Assembly: GCA_029378245.1 (NCBI GenBank)
Contig: JARKIF010000002.1
Span: 868,001 to 932,000 of the forward strand
Direction of reading: 5' to 3'
Length of the DNA: 64,000 nt
Source of the DNA: Roridomyces roridus
Lineage: Eukaryota; Basidiomycota; Agaricomycetes; Agaricales; Mycenaceae
This document shows, piece by piece, positions 23,081-33,115 of the stretch. How positions within the stretch are numbered: position 1 is the first letter of the stretch; every line of letters begins with the position of its first letter. A program made the position numbers and the translations under genes. The notes below the pieces were generated by a model. That model was given only the letters and a program-made list of their open reading frames with translations, was not told the DNA's origin and searched no databases.

Positions 23081-23168
23081 ACAGTGTAAAGTGTCTTCTG
23101 ACCACGTTTTCCGGACAATATACATCCACGGCAAATGGATCGCATAGCTCGCCTCTTGAACTCGGGGT
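23081..23168 (-). pseudogene. Orphan fragment of the kinase-like family
   Basis: The minus strand reads LCDPFAVDVYCPENVVRRHF, which matches kinase D (LCDPFAVDVYCLGNVVRRHF) almost base for base over about 75 nt. A preceding piece corresponds to VPEF with a small internal deletion. No other part of a kinase gene is nearby. It ends about 115 bp before the BTB gene, in the opposite orientation. It is a relic or a captured fragment. Confidence 0.75.
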
Positions 23169-23283
23169 GAATATGCCGTCGGAGTCGTCGATTCTCGAAT
23201 AAACTCGTCGTCGTGGCCAACGCCACCGGAGGTTACATACGCTCACTTTTCGACGCTCGATTTTCTCCCAGTCGACTACCACT

Positions 23284-24249
23284 ATGTCCCCCTCAGAGCG
23301 TGCTCCGAGTCCCTTTGCCGCTGACCCTGCACCCGATGCTTGGCCCCGCGATCTCATCCTGAGGTCATCCGACGACGTCGAGTTCTATGTGCACAAGGCC
23401 GTACTCGTTCTCAGCAGCGAGACTGGTGCTTTCCGTGACATCGCTGTGCCAGCATTGCCAGCGTCCACAACCGCAGCCACCGATGCCCCGCCTGATCTAC
23501 CGGTGATCCAAGTAAAGGAGTCGAGCCTGGTTCTCTACCGCCTCCTGCTACTTTGTTACCCAAAACGGAAGGGTTTTATTACTGGCGACGTGCTCGAGCA
23601 CATCCACCTCATCTATCGAGCCGCTCATAGCCACGGAATGGAGGGCATCTGCGAGCTTCTCCGCTCGAACCTCTTTGCAAGGATTTCTGACGAACCGTAT
23701 CGTGTATACTCTCTCGCCTGCAGCCTTGGGCTCCCCGAGACAGCCAGAGCCGCAGCGACAGAAACGCTCAAGGGCCCCAACTTGCTATTGTCGGGCGAAT
23801 ACGAGATTTTCGAATTTACACTCGTCACCGGCTCATACCTCATAGCGCTCAATCGTTTTCGCACCCAGTGTGCCGATGCCGCTTGCATAGCCGTGGACAA
23901 CCATGGTGTTATCGTCAATCTGGAGGGAGAAGACCATTGCTGGTGGTCCACGAAAGGCCACTCCCGTGGCTGTGGGGCAATGGTGACCGGTGCGGGAACA
24001 GATAAAGTCTGGAGACCGGCCATCTGGTTTCAAGAGCACATCGCGCGAGTTCGCGACGCCGTGCGCAAAACTCCCTGCCGTGAGGCCGCTGCCACTGCGC
24101 TGATGGACTACACTCCCTGCTTTCCGCTCATCGGCGGATGCTCCCTGTGCAACGCAGACGCTCCGAGACAGCTAGTCCGACTAGCAAACAAACTGGTGCC
24201 AGATGTAGGCGCCCAGATCCGTTTTATTGTCGATCACTACCGCTTTTAA
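23284..24249 (+). CDS. BTB/POZ domain protein
   Basis: A single-exon gene of 321 codons. Residues about 17-140 fit an agaric-type BTB domain: WPRDLILRSSDDVEFYVHKA, LVLSSETGAFRDI, the VIQVKESSLVLYRLLLLCYP strand-helix, then HLIYRAAHSHGMEGICELL. The rest is helical and Cys-rich (PCFPLIGGCSLC) and resembles the C-terminal part of other fungal BTB proteins. Known for the fold: dimerisation and, in some proteins, Cullin-3 adaptor function; agarics carry large families of unknown role. The start ATG is in a good context and followed at once by the domain. Confidence 0.8.
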   Translation: MSPSERAPSPFAADPAPDAWPRDLILRSSDDVEFYVHKAVLVLSSETGAFRDIAVPALPASTTAATDAPPDLPVIQVKESSLVLYRLLLLCYPKRKGFITGDVLEHIHLIYRAAHSHGMEGICELLRSNLFARISDEPYRVYSLACSLGLPETARAAATETLKGPNLLLSGEYEIFEFTLVTGSYLIALNRFRTQCADAACIAVDNHGVIVNLEGEDHCWWSTKGHSRGCGAMVTGAGTDKVWRPAIWFQEHIARVRDAVRKTPCREAAATALMDYTPCFPLIGGCSLCNADAPRQLVRLANKLVPDVGAQIRFIVDHYRF

Positions 24250-24342
24250 TGTTGAACCTGGTTACACTTGTGTCCTGTCTTTCCTTCGACGGATTGTCAA
24301 TGTATTATACTCAGAAACAAAAGACATGTCTCGATTTCTCCC

Positions 24343-24381
24343 ACTCGACCCCTCAGAGCGTGCTCCAAGTCCCTTTGCCGC
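24343..24381 (+). repeat. Duplicated 5' fragment of the BTB gene
   Basis: About 36 nt (ccctcagagcgtgctcc.. through ..ctttgccgcc) repeat the start of the BTB coding sequence at 23290-23325, with two or three changes. It lies about 100 bp after the BTB stop codon in the same orientation, as if a second copy began and was lost. Confidence 0.65.
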
Positions 24382-24496
24382 CGACGTCTGTCTTTACAGA
24401 CGAATTGGTGGATACCAAGTGAGATAAGTACAAGGCAAGAGGGTGTGGAGGTTGAAGTGGGCCCGTCACTCACTCATGCTGCCAAACTGGCCAGCG

Positions 24497-24840
24497 TTCG
24501 TCGAACGTTGAATCAGGCCCCGGGAAGCTCCACCAAAGGATTGTCCGGAAAATTTCCGAAAATCGGCCTCAAAAAGCCACTTTCGGACAAGGTTTGTCAC
24601 GTGGGTCCAAAATTTTCGCCCGCGCCGCGCCTGGCAGCGCGGCCCGGGCGTGGGCATGCAAAATATGTATCTACGATTTGGCTCAAAAAGCCACTTTCCG
24701 GACAAGGTTTCTGATTTTTGGGCCTCGAAAAGCCACTTTTCGGACAAGGAAATTGCGATTTTTTGCCCTCAAAAAGCCACTTTTCCGGACAATCCTTTGG
24801 TGGAGCTGCTTCCCGGGGCCTGTTGAATCGAACGTTGAAC
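24497..24840. mobile_element. Foldback/MITE-like element with internal tandem units
   Basis: Inverted arms at 24497-24553 and 24782-24838 pair over more than 50 bp, including a perfect 24-bp core (ccaccaaaggattgtccgg and its complement). Between them are four direct units of about 25 bp (AAAAAGCCACTTTTCGGACA type) at 24568-24594, 24682-24710, 24724-24749 and 24768-24794. There is no coding capacity. No target-site duplication could be fixed by eye because the arm ends are themselves near-palindromic (cgaacgttgaa). Confidence 0.65.
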
Positions 24841-24966
24841 CCATCGACCATGTGCTTTTACAAACCATTTGGTCCGCGGGTAGCTCTGTTGGACACGTCT
24901 GCAGCTCGGAGGTGGTGATTATCCGAGCGTCGACTGACACCCCTGCAGCTGGCAGTGGAAGAGCAA

Positions 24967-26443
24967 AGTACACCGCCAACGGGATGTCAGGTAGTAACTA
25001 GCTGGAACGATTGTGCGAGACATGTGTTCCACCCAGCTGGAACCCACCCGGCTAGAAGCTGGATATCAGCCGAAGGAGCGAATGGACTCACACTGGACCC
25101 AGCTTTGCTGGAGAATGGATGCTCAGGCCAGCTGGGCGTGTCCTGAGAATCAACCTGGGACTTTCCCGCCACTTGCATCCAATATTCAGGCTTTGTATGT
25201 ATGTAACAAATCTTGCAATATCACACGGTGGAACAAAATGAGATGAAAAAAATGTATTGATAGACACGAATACAGCAATGATGTTGGGCCGGACAAAGGA
25301 ATGACACGAGGAAGAAAAAGAGGCTAAGGCAAAATTGGAAATGTGACGGAAGCACGATGCTACTGGCGCGGCGCGACTGGGGAGGTCGGTGAACAAGGAG
25401 GCTTGCCGGCCTAGTGGCTGCGACCAAAACAGAAAATCCGATGATGAGGCCTTGAGGTACTTGAGGTTGACGACGAGAAAAAAGAGGCTTGGCGTCGAGA
25501 ACGAAGAGGTTTGACGACGAGCACGAAGAGGTTTGATGACGATAAGGAGGAGAGCTTGACGCCGTTGGGTCTTGGGTCTTTGGATCATGAAGGCGTTGGC
25601 CTCAAGTCTTGATCCAAAAAGGGGAGCCCGCGCGACCTCTTGCTGCAAGCCAGGCTCGACCAACGACATGGGACAAGAGAAAGAAGCAGTGGCGGATTGA
25701 CAAAGGGAAGCCCGCTTGAGTGGGCACCACAGCTTCGAAGAAGGGGACGTTCTGGGCAAGTCGACGTCGGAAGAAATGGGGGAAGACAAGGAGAAGAGCA
25801 GAGGGGCCACAACGAATCACGCCATAGATAAATGATCGGCGGCGATGTCAATCGGAATTGATTGTCCTGAGTGATGCGAGTTTCAAGGCACCATTCAATG
25901 ACTCCATTCACCGTCGTCGATGCGTTGAAGCAGCGCGAAGCCCTCCTTTGTTCTGAAACCCAGGTCGCCGAAAAAGATGCGCGCAGTCCCGAAAAATCAG
26001 TGTGGGTCCACGAGCAGGAAGCGCAAACGGGGCGGAGATGATATTATGATCACAGTTCAGACTCGGAGACTCGGCCGATCGGAGGATCCTCAGGATGAGG
26101 GAGTTGAGTTGGACTTGAGGGCAAGTTCGTCGGACGGTAGGCCGGGTGAAAACACAGCTCAAGACAGAAGGACTGGCTTGGAAGTGGTTACTGGTACGAG
26201 AAACAACAGTGACGAAGAATTATGTAGACTCAGTAGCTGCCCAACTTGAGATTGTCAAGTCACATTACCCAGCTGTACGTTGCATATGATTTGCGGCTGT
26301 TGTGAACTGTGGTCCCCAGCTAGAATCATCAGCTGAGTGGGCCAGCTGGATACCATGCGCTCACCAGCATTTTCCAGCTGCCGTGATTTATGGAAGTGTC
26401 CTGACAATCCCAGCTGATATCAACCTGATCGCACTTTGGCGGT
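24967..26443. mobile_element. Possible non-autonomous DNA transposon with degenerate inverted ends
   Basis: The left end (gtacaccgccaacgg.. from 24967) and the reverse complement of the right end (gtacaccgccaaagt.. from 26443) align with gaps over about 80 bp. Both end regions are studded with CAGCTG or CCAGCTGG words, which are sparse in the 1.1-kb core. The core (25200-26240) contains a degenerate gaggtttgacgacgag-type repeat near 25460-25560 and a long minus-strand ORF without recognisable motifs. No transposase is seen and no target-site duplication was identified. Confidence 0.4.
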
Positions 26444-26454
26444 GTACGTGGGGA

Positions 26455-26645
26455 GGATCACTCTGATCAATGACAATCATTGATGCAAATCATCTGCCAC
26501 TGTTGGTCTCCGACGTCACAGACAGATAGCAGCGCCCAACGCTATTGGCTCCTACATCCAGCGTTCGTTCCTCAGGCATCATGATCTACACGCCCGCATT
26601 CCAATCTTCTGCACCAACTCGGCGATGGAATTACGGTCGTAAGTT
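26455..26645 (+). promoter_or_regulatory. GMC2 upstream block shared with GMC1
   Basis: Aligned with the reverse complement of 10900-11115 as described there. It ends about 245 bp before the GMC2 start. Confidence 0.45.
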
Positions 26646-26889
26646 CGCGGCTGGACGGGACCGCTCAACCTTTGAACTCATTCTCTCACTCTCTCTCAAC
26701 CAGTCCCCCATTCGAACAACACTCGAAAAGCCTCGATTGGCGGCGGCATGCGGCACAGAAGTACGACAAACAACTTTCAAAGTTTCTCTACGATTGGCAT
26801 TGTCCCGGGCTTCCGCGGCGGCGCCCGAGTTTGAAACTCGGCGGGCTTTTATAAATCACACCCTCAGTACTTAATTCGCTTGCGGTCTT

Positions 26890-29443
26890 ATGGTGGTTGA
26901 CAAGCCTCCCATGCTGCGACTCTCACTCATCCGGGCGATATACCTTGCGTTCTTACTTCCGTTGATCGAGTCGGCGGTATACACGGCACCGGAGCAAATC
27001 ACGGATCGCAGCTACGATTTTGTCGTTGTGGGAGGTTAGTAGAATTAAGCTTCATCTGCCGTGTCCCGATTTACGCGTACTCATTCTGTTTTCAGCTGGA
27101 ACTGTCAGTACTCTTGTTCCATCCAAACCCTCTCCTCGAGTCCGATAATAGGCTGGTTCTGTCGTGGCGTCTCGGCTTTCCGAGATCTCGACCGCACGCG
27201 TACTTGTCATTGAGGCTGGCTTGGCGTACGTTCTACATAGCTTGCGTGCTTTCCAAATTTGATCGAAAACCTCGAATTAGCGACAACGGTACTGGGTCTG
27301 ATGTCCTCCACGTCCCGTTCCTCGCCGGGCAAGCAAGTGGAACCGTCTACGACTGGAGTACGATTTTCAGACTGCATTGACTGTGCTGAGACCTGAATAT
27401 TCAATTTCCAAGACTACACAACGGTACCCCAGGTGTGCCCAGAGTTCATTCTCGTCCCTTTCCGCTGATTTCCCTACAGTCTGGCCTAGATGGACGCCAG
27501 ATTCAGATCCCTCGTGGATTCGTCGTTGGTGGTAGCAGTAACTTGAGTATGATGCATGCTCGTTCATCATGCTATTATCTCAACAAATTATTGCAGACAA
27601 TTTGGTCTACGCGCGTGGCCCAAGCGAAGACTTTGACCGAGTGGCCACTGTGTCCGGCGATGAAGGCTGGTCGTGGAAGAACATGCAAAAATACATATTT
27701 ATCGTGAGCTTCCTTTTCTCAATCTGGCCGGATAAAGTTACGTCGGTTTTTGTTCAGAACGAGCGTCATGTCCCGCCTTGGAACAACCGCTGCGATTCGG
27801 GTGAATGGAACCCTGCAGTCCACGGAAACGGCCCACTTCTCACCAGCCTCACCGCAATGCCATCCGAACTCGACACGCGTGTCCTCCAGGCAGCAGAAGA
27901 GCTGGGCGACAAGTTCCCATTCAACATCGATTTCAATGGCGGAGACGGGCTCGGCGTAGGCAAGTAAACTTGTTGTGACTGCCTTGGTGTCTATACTGAG
28001 CACTTTCAGGGTGGGTCCAGAGTACCGTCGGAAACGCTGAGCGCAGCAGTGGATCGACGGCCTTCCTCGATCCTGCAGTCAGCTCTCGCCCAAATCTCGA
28101 CCTGCTGCTGATGACGCATGTCACGCGGTTGAAACCGACGACGAAAGACGGAAAGGACTTCCGTCAGGTGGAAGTCTGTCAAGGACCGAACGGTAGGACG
28201 CTTTTCGTTCTTCTTTACAGATACTAAATCAGTACCTAGCTCAAAATTTTACATTCACAGCGACTTCCGAAGGTACACGACAGCGTCCCACAAGCCCAGT
28301 CACTGACTCGAACAGTTATACTCTGTGCTGGTGCCTTTGGCACACCACAGATCCTCCAGCTCTCCGGCATCGGTCCTAAAGCCGTCCTTCAGGCCGCCGG
28401 AGTCCCACAGCTCGTCGACCTTCCCGCGGTCGGCGCCAACCTGCAGGACCAAGCGCTCTTCTTCCTCCAATGGGCCGTCAACGGGTCGACGCTCAATGGC
28501 TTCCTCAACGATCCCGCGCAAATCGAAGCTGCTCTTGTCGAGTATGCAGCAAATAAGACCGGGATTGCGGCAAGTTCGGTCCTATTCAACACCTTGGCAT
28601 TCTTGCGGCTCCCAGAATCCAGCCCGCTGCTCAAAAGTGGTGATCCGGCTGCGGGGCCTCATTCTGGGCATTTCCAGTACTCTTTCTTGGTACGCCTTCT
28701 TGGTGGTGTACTCCCAATGAAGCTAAGATTCGAGGTAGAACGCTTTCTTGGCCAATCCTGGCCAGGTCGGGCCCACGACGGGAGATTATATCTCCGTTTC
28801 TGTGCTCGTCCAATCCCCCACATCTTGTAAGTTCCAAATCCGTTCATTTCCGAGCGCCCCTAAACCGTATCTCATAATAGCGGGAACCGTGCAAATCGTC
28901 TCCAACTCGGCGTTTGACCACCCGAACATTGACCCCGCGTACTACCAGACCTCTTTCGACATTCAAACCGCCATCCAAGCGGTCCACACGCTTCAAGACA
29001 CGATCCTCTCCGCCTCGGCCTGGGACGGGTACCTCTTGGAGCCATTCGAAGCGACGGCACAGCTGAAGACGGATGCCGCGATCGAGGCGTATATACGGCA
29101 GTCTGCGGTGACGTTAAAGCATCCCATGTCCTCGGCACGGATTTCCAAGAACGACAGCGACGGCGTCGTCGGTGGCGATCTGACTGTCCACGGTGTCACG
29201 GGCCTGAGAGTTGTGGACGCTTCCGTCCTGGTGAGCTTCGAGCTCTTTGCTGTTTCTAAACGGCTGCCTTGACCTTGTTCCGACAGCCTTTCGCTACCGC
29301 CGGATTCCCGCAGGCGCAAGTCTACATCATCGCGGAGCGTGCAGCGGACCTGATCAAGGCGAAGATGCAGACCTGTGCGTTTGAATCCCGCTTACACTCA
29401 TTCAAATCACTGATTCTATGTAAAAGGTACAGCGCAAACCTAA
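26890..29443 (+). CDS. GMC oxidoreductase GMC2 (AA3_2, secreted)
   Basis: Starts at 26890, or in frame at 26911 ([20 protein letters not shown]), which gives a clear signal peptide. SYDFVVVGG joins through an 8-nt microexon (27096-27103) to [13 protein letters not shown], giving GAGTAGS. Then come [18 protein letters not shown] (two joins), [49 protein letters not shown] with the first catalytic His, and [10 protein letters not shown] followed by [20 protein letters not shown]. As in GMC1 and GMC3, Phe stands where the second catalytic His is expected. With the last intron removed (GTGCGT..AAAAG) the gene ends at 29443; unspliced it would end at 29595. It is convergent with kinase C. All frames join, so it appears functional and secreted, unlike the two sister copies. 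Confidence 0.85.
27096..27103 (+). other. 8-nt microexon of GMC2
   Basis: CTGGAACT sits between a 61-nt intron (27035-27095) and a 48-nt intron (27104-27151). It completes GAGTAG of the FAD-binding motif. Confidence 0.8.
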
Positions 29444-29624
29444 CGGCGCATTTTATCGAGTTCTCATCCCCGTTTAACAGCGCATTCTCTCGTTTTGTGA
29501 TGTTAGCCTACACGATCGATACAACTTCTACTATTGCGAAATTACAATTGAGTTCAGGGTTCAATGAAGAGTCCAATGAGTGGAATAGTAGGTAGAACGA
29601 GAGGACAAGGCAGACAAGCGCGTG

Positions 29625-31043
29625 TTAAGACGTCTGTTTAGCGGGGATTCCCCGGGCCATAAACTGAAGCTGACGAGACCAATGGGGAATGAACCTGGAT
29701 ATACGACTGGCACAGTGGCAGTTCCTTCATCCGCCAGCGCGTAGCGAGAGCGGAGTGTCCACCAACTCTACCCGGCTTTGATTTCTGAGAATCTGCGAGC
29801 GACTGTATCCATGTTGGCCCGCTTGCTGGGGTCCTCCTTCGTCATGTCGGCGACTAGGCCTTCCATGAACTGAAAGCCACGCTTCTTTTTCCAAGGAAAC
29901 CGAAGATCTGCCTATAGAATGTGAATAGAACTGACAATCATAAGGCAATAAGATATACCTGCTTGTCTCCCTGTTAAAAGTGAGAATAAAACTCGAACTG
30001 CATAACAAACAAACTACCTCAGTGAAATATCTTCTGACAAGATTTCCCAGGCAAAACACGTCGACGGCAAAGGGATCGCAGTCTTCATCCTTGTTTTGGG
30101 ACTCGGGCACTCCACGGGTTCCCCCATAACCAGGAACCATGAGAGGAAGACCCGTGGAAGGATCATGCACCCCGGACAGGTCGAAGTCGATCAGGTAGTA
30201 TTTGACCGGGTGTTCCAGTCGATTCCGAAACCGAGCGGCGCGAGCAAGGTCTCTGGTCCGTGAAGGCCGCCACGGATGAACTTGATCTACAAGTAGAGGA
30301 GAGGCGTCCATCAAGATGTTGTTGAACTTGATATCCCTCCGCAAAGTCTCAGCCAGATAATGAAAGACCCGGTAGCCGTACCCATGCCAGATATGGTTGT
30401 TGTGCATAAAATTGTACGCCCTACATGGACCTCAAGTTAGCTTTGGACGTGGTGAGATGAGATGAGGAGCGCCCACTTCGATTATCTGAGCAAAAAAGTC
30501 CACAGCTTCCCCAATCGTGGCGAAGGAGACCAAGTCACAATGAGGAAGAGCTTTGGGTCATCTGGGACGGGGAGGATCTCGATCAACGGTACACAGTGGT
30601 TCTTGGGTTTCGAAGCAAGCGGGTCTGAAGAAAATCGTCGAAAGACCTGTGGCTCATTCAAGACCGAAGCTTCCACGATCGGCTCGCACTTCTTGATTAA
30701 AACGAGGGAGTCATCCGTTGTCCGCGTGGTGTCCGCGATGACGCTGAACTGGGATTCATGAGCACTCGAGCATGAAGGTCAGCAGGACTTGTACCGCCGG
30801 GCTGACATCGTCTCCACGCGCGATACCGCCTGGTTTACCATGGGCAACTCGATCTGGGGAGTATCTGGGGCGCAACTTGTATCCGGATTCCTCCAGCCAC
30901 GAGTAGTGGTCGCACCAGAACATCTCCAGTTGGGGTAGTAAACCTTGTTGCAAACGTTCTTCTGCCTGGCGAAGGAATCGATCCACCTGAGTTGGCTGGC
31001 CATTCAAGAAAGAGAGGGTTGGAATCTCGAGGGCAGAAGTCAT
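29625..31043 (-). pseudogene. Agaric-type protein kinase-like protein, copy C (pseudogene)
   Basis: Start MTSALEIPTLSFLNGQ, then DHYSWLEESGYKLRPRY, SLVLIKK, HG|DIKFNNILMDASP, YYLIDFDLSGV, GTRGVPES and DVFCLGN follow the family plan with introns at the family positions. Lesions: a deletion near 30525-30537 removes about nine residues after LFLIV and shifts the frame; a TAG at 29768-29770 replaces a Leu codon right after SEIKAG; and the tail beyond it needs at least one more shift to read IPHWSRQL. No intron can repair the first lesion. Convergent with GMC2. Confidence 0.75.
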
Positions 31044-31247
31044 GGACGAGATAGTGAGAGGGCGGTGTGTGGGCCATGGTTATTATTTAAATAAGGTCGG
31101 CGACTTGATGGTTGTGGACAAGAAGAATAAAGACGATCACATCAACACTGGACGGATATGTATTTTAAAAAACCAATATAATGGCTGGTATCAAGAACAA
31201 GTAAGGTACTTGTAGCCAACGATGTGTAAGTACAGGCAGGCAAGGCG

Positions 31248-32610
31248 TCAAGGCGTCGGAATCGCAGGGATTCTCCGTACTGTATAGCAAAGCTGGCGCG
31301 ACCAATGCGGAGCGAACTTGAGAATCCGTGCAACTGGATATTCGTCTGTTGGTGCACAACGCGAGCGAAGCTTCCACCCGCTGAACCTGCCTTGATCTCA
31401 GAAAATCTCCGTACGACCTCGTCTATTTTCGGTCGCTTGACAGGATCTTCGTTCACCATAGCGTTGACAAGTCCGCTCATGAACTCGAAACCCCGCTGTT
31501 CCTTCGTGAAGAGGCGCCCTTCTCCCTGGTCAACGGTAAGTGGACCGCCGGCGCTCGGAAGGTTGAAACCCACCTCAGTGAAGTGTCTTCTGACCACGTT
31601 TCCCAGACAGTATACATCCACGGCAAATGGATCGCATAGCTTGTCCTTCTTGTTAAACTCGGGCACTCCGCGGGTACCTCCGTATCCAGGTATATTACGG
31701 GGAGGGCCCTTGGACGGATCATGGACCCCCGAGAGGTCAAAGTCAATAAGATGGTAGCTGACCGGATGCCGAAGACGAGTTCGAAAGCGACTGGAACGAG
31801 TGAGATCGCGGGTCATCGATCATCCTTGGTCTCCACGGATTGACAGGCTCTACAAAGAGAGGAGAGGCGTCCATTAGAATGTTGTTAGATTTGAGGTCCC
31901 TGGAAAGCATTAGGTAGGTACGAGAAGACTGTCCGCGAACATACCCATGCCAGACTTGACTTTTGTGCATGAAATCCACGCCCTGGGTACTTCAGTCAGC
32001 CATGGCCAATATCAAAATCATGACCTACTTCGAAGATTTCCGAGATGAATTCCACGGCCTCCCCAATGGTCGAGAAAGGAACCAGGTGCCACCCGTAGTG
32101 GAATGGCATGACGATGAGCGCTAATTTTGGGTCATCAGGGACGGAGAGTATCTCGACCATCCGTATACAGCGATTTTTCGCGTCTGATGCAAGAAGCTCT
32201 GAGGAAAATCTGCGGAATATCTGATCTTCGTGGAACACTGGAATGTCGCTCGGGTCTGGCTCGCACTTCTTGATAAGGACAAGTAAGCCGTCCGATATCC
32301 GAGTGGCATCCGCAAGGAAAGGAAACTGGCATTCAGATGAGCAAGACGAAATTCGACAATGAGGCACTCTCACCGCCGGCTCGATATCATCATCAGATTT
32401 GCAGCCACCTTCTTTCCATGAGGCAATCCAGTTCGGGGAGTATCTAGGTCGTAGCAAGTATCCGCGGTCTTTCAGCCATGCGTAGTGGTCGCGCCAAAAC
32501 AATTTGTTGTCGGCCAGAATCCCCAGCTCCCTCCGCTCGTCCGGAGTGATGCGCCGCTGTGCAAAAAGCGCGGGCTGCGACGCACAGAGCCCATCGGAGG
32601 AGGCCATCAT
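31248..32610 (-). pseudogene. Agaric-type protein kinase-like protein, copy D (frameshifted; perhaps partly rescued)
   Basis: Start at 32610 (MMASSDGLCASQP). DHYAWLKDRGYLLRPRY, LLVLIKK, HG|DLKSNNILMDASP, YHLIDFDLSGV, GTRGVPEF and DVYCLGN are intact. Two indels: a 7-nt insertion near 31814-31823 (atgatcgatg) after WRPR, and a 1-nt deletion near 31381-31388 that replaces the LSGWKLRSR tail by an unrelated frame running to 31142. The first shift could be bypassed by removing a 46-nt GTGGAG..TTCCAG segment, which rejoins VNP to RFRTRLRHP in frame. It is divergent from GMC3, about 500 bp apart. With that splice the kinase core would be readable but the conserved tail lost. Confidence 0.65.
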
Positions 32611-33115
32611 AGCGAAGATGCGGGAATGGGCGTGGATCTCATATTTTACCCTTCTATTAGCACAAGGCACAATTTTTTCATGACGACCTTGGAGACAATA
32701 ACGGCCTTGTTTTTGTCTGATATCATCTTGGAGGTGAGGGGAGAGAATGAGAGAACGGAGCCGCGCATCAACATTCCTGGATCCGGACGTTCCAGGTCTG
32801 ATGATGGCGACGGAATTTCATGTGCTGTTCCGCTCCTCGGCAAATTGAAACTCAGCAGCGGGGGCCGGTTGGCTCAATGGGCGCGGGAGCGGGCGAGCTT
32901 TGATCATGAGCCGGACTTTCGATGGGAACACCTATCCGATCTGATCAATGCTTTATGCTCCTGCATTCCAACATCTTTTGAATCGACTCGGACTTGTTTG
33001 CGATGCCGCATTGTCGTTTTGCGGCGAATGGTTTCGTGCCAATTGACGGCAGGGCGGTCCCCATTTCTTCTTAAACCCGAGCTGTACTCGAACTCCGCCC
33101 ATACTACCATTGAAC

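Noticed and set aside
25088..25810. 240-codon minus-strand ORF
   Set aside because: Low-complexity Ser/Phe/Leu-rich translation of a degenerate short repeat inside the inverted-repeat element; no motif and no supporting splice or start context.
32850..32900. tRNA-like GGTTGGCTCAATGG string
   Set aside because: No cloverleaf arms or T-loop could be found around it.
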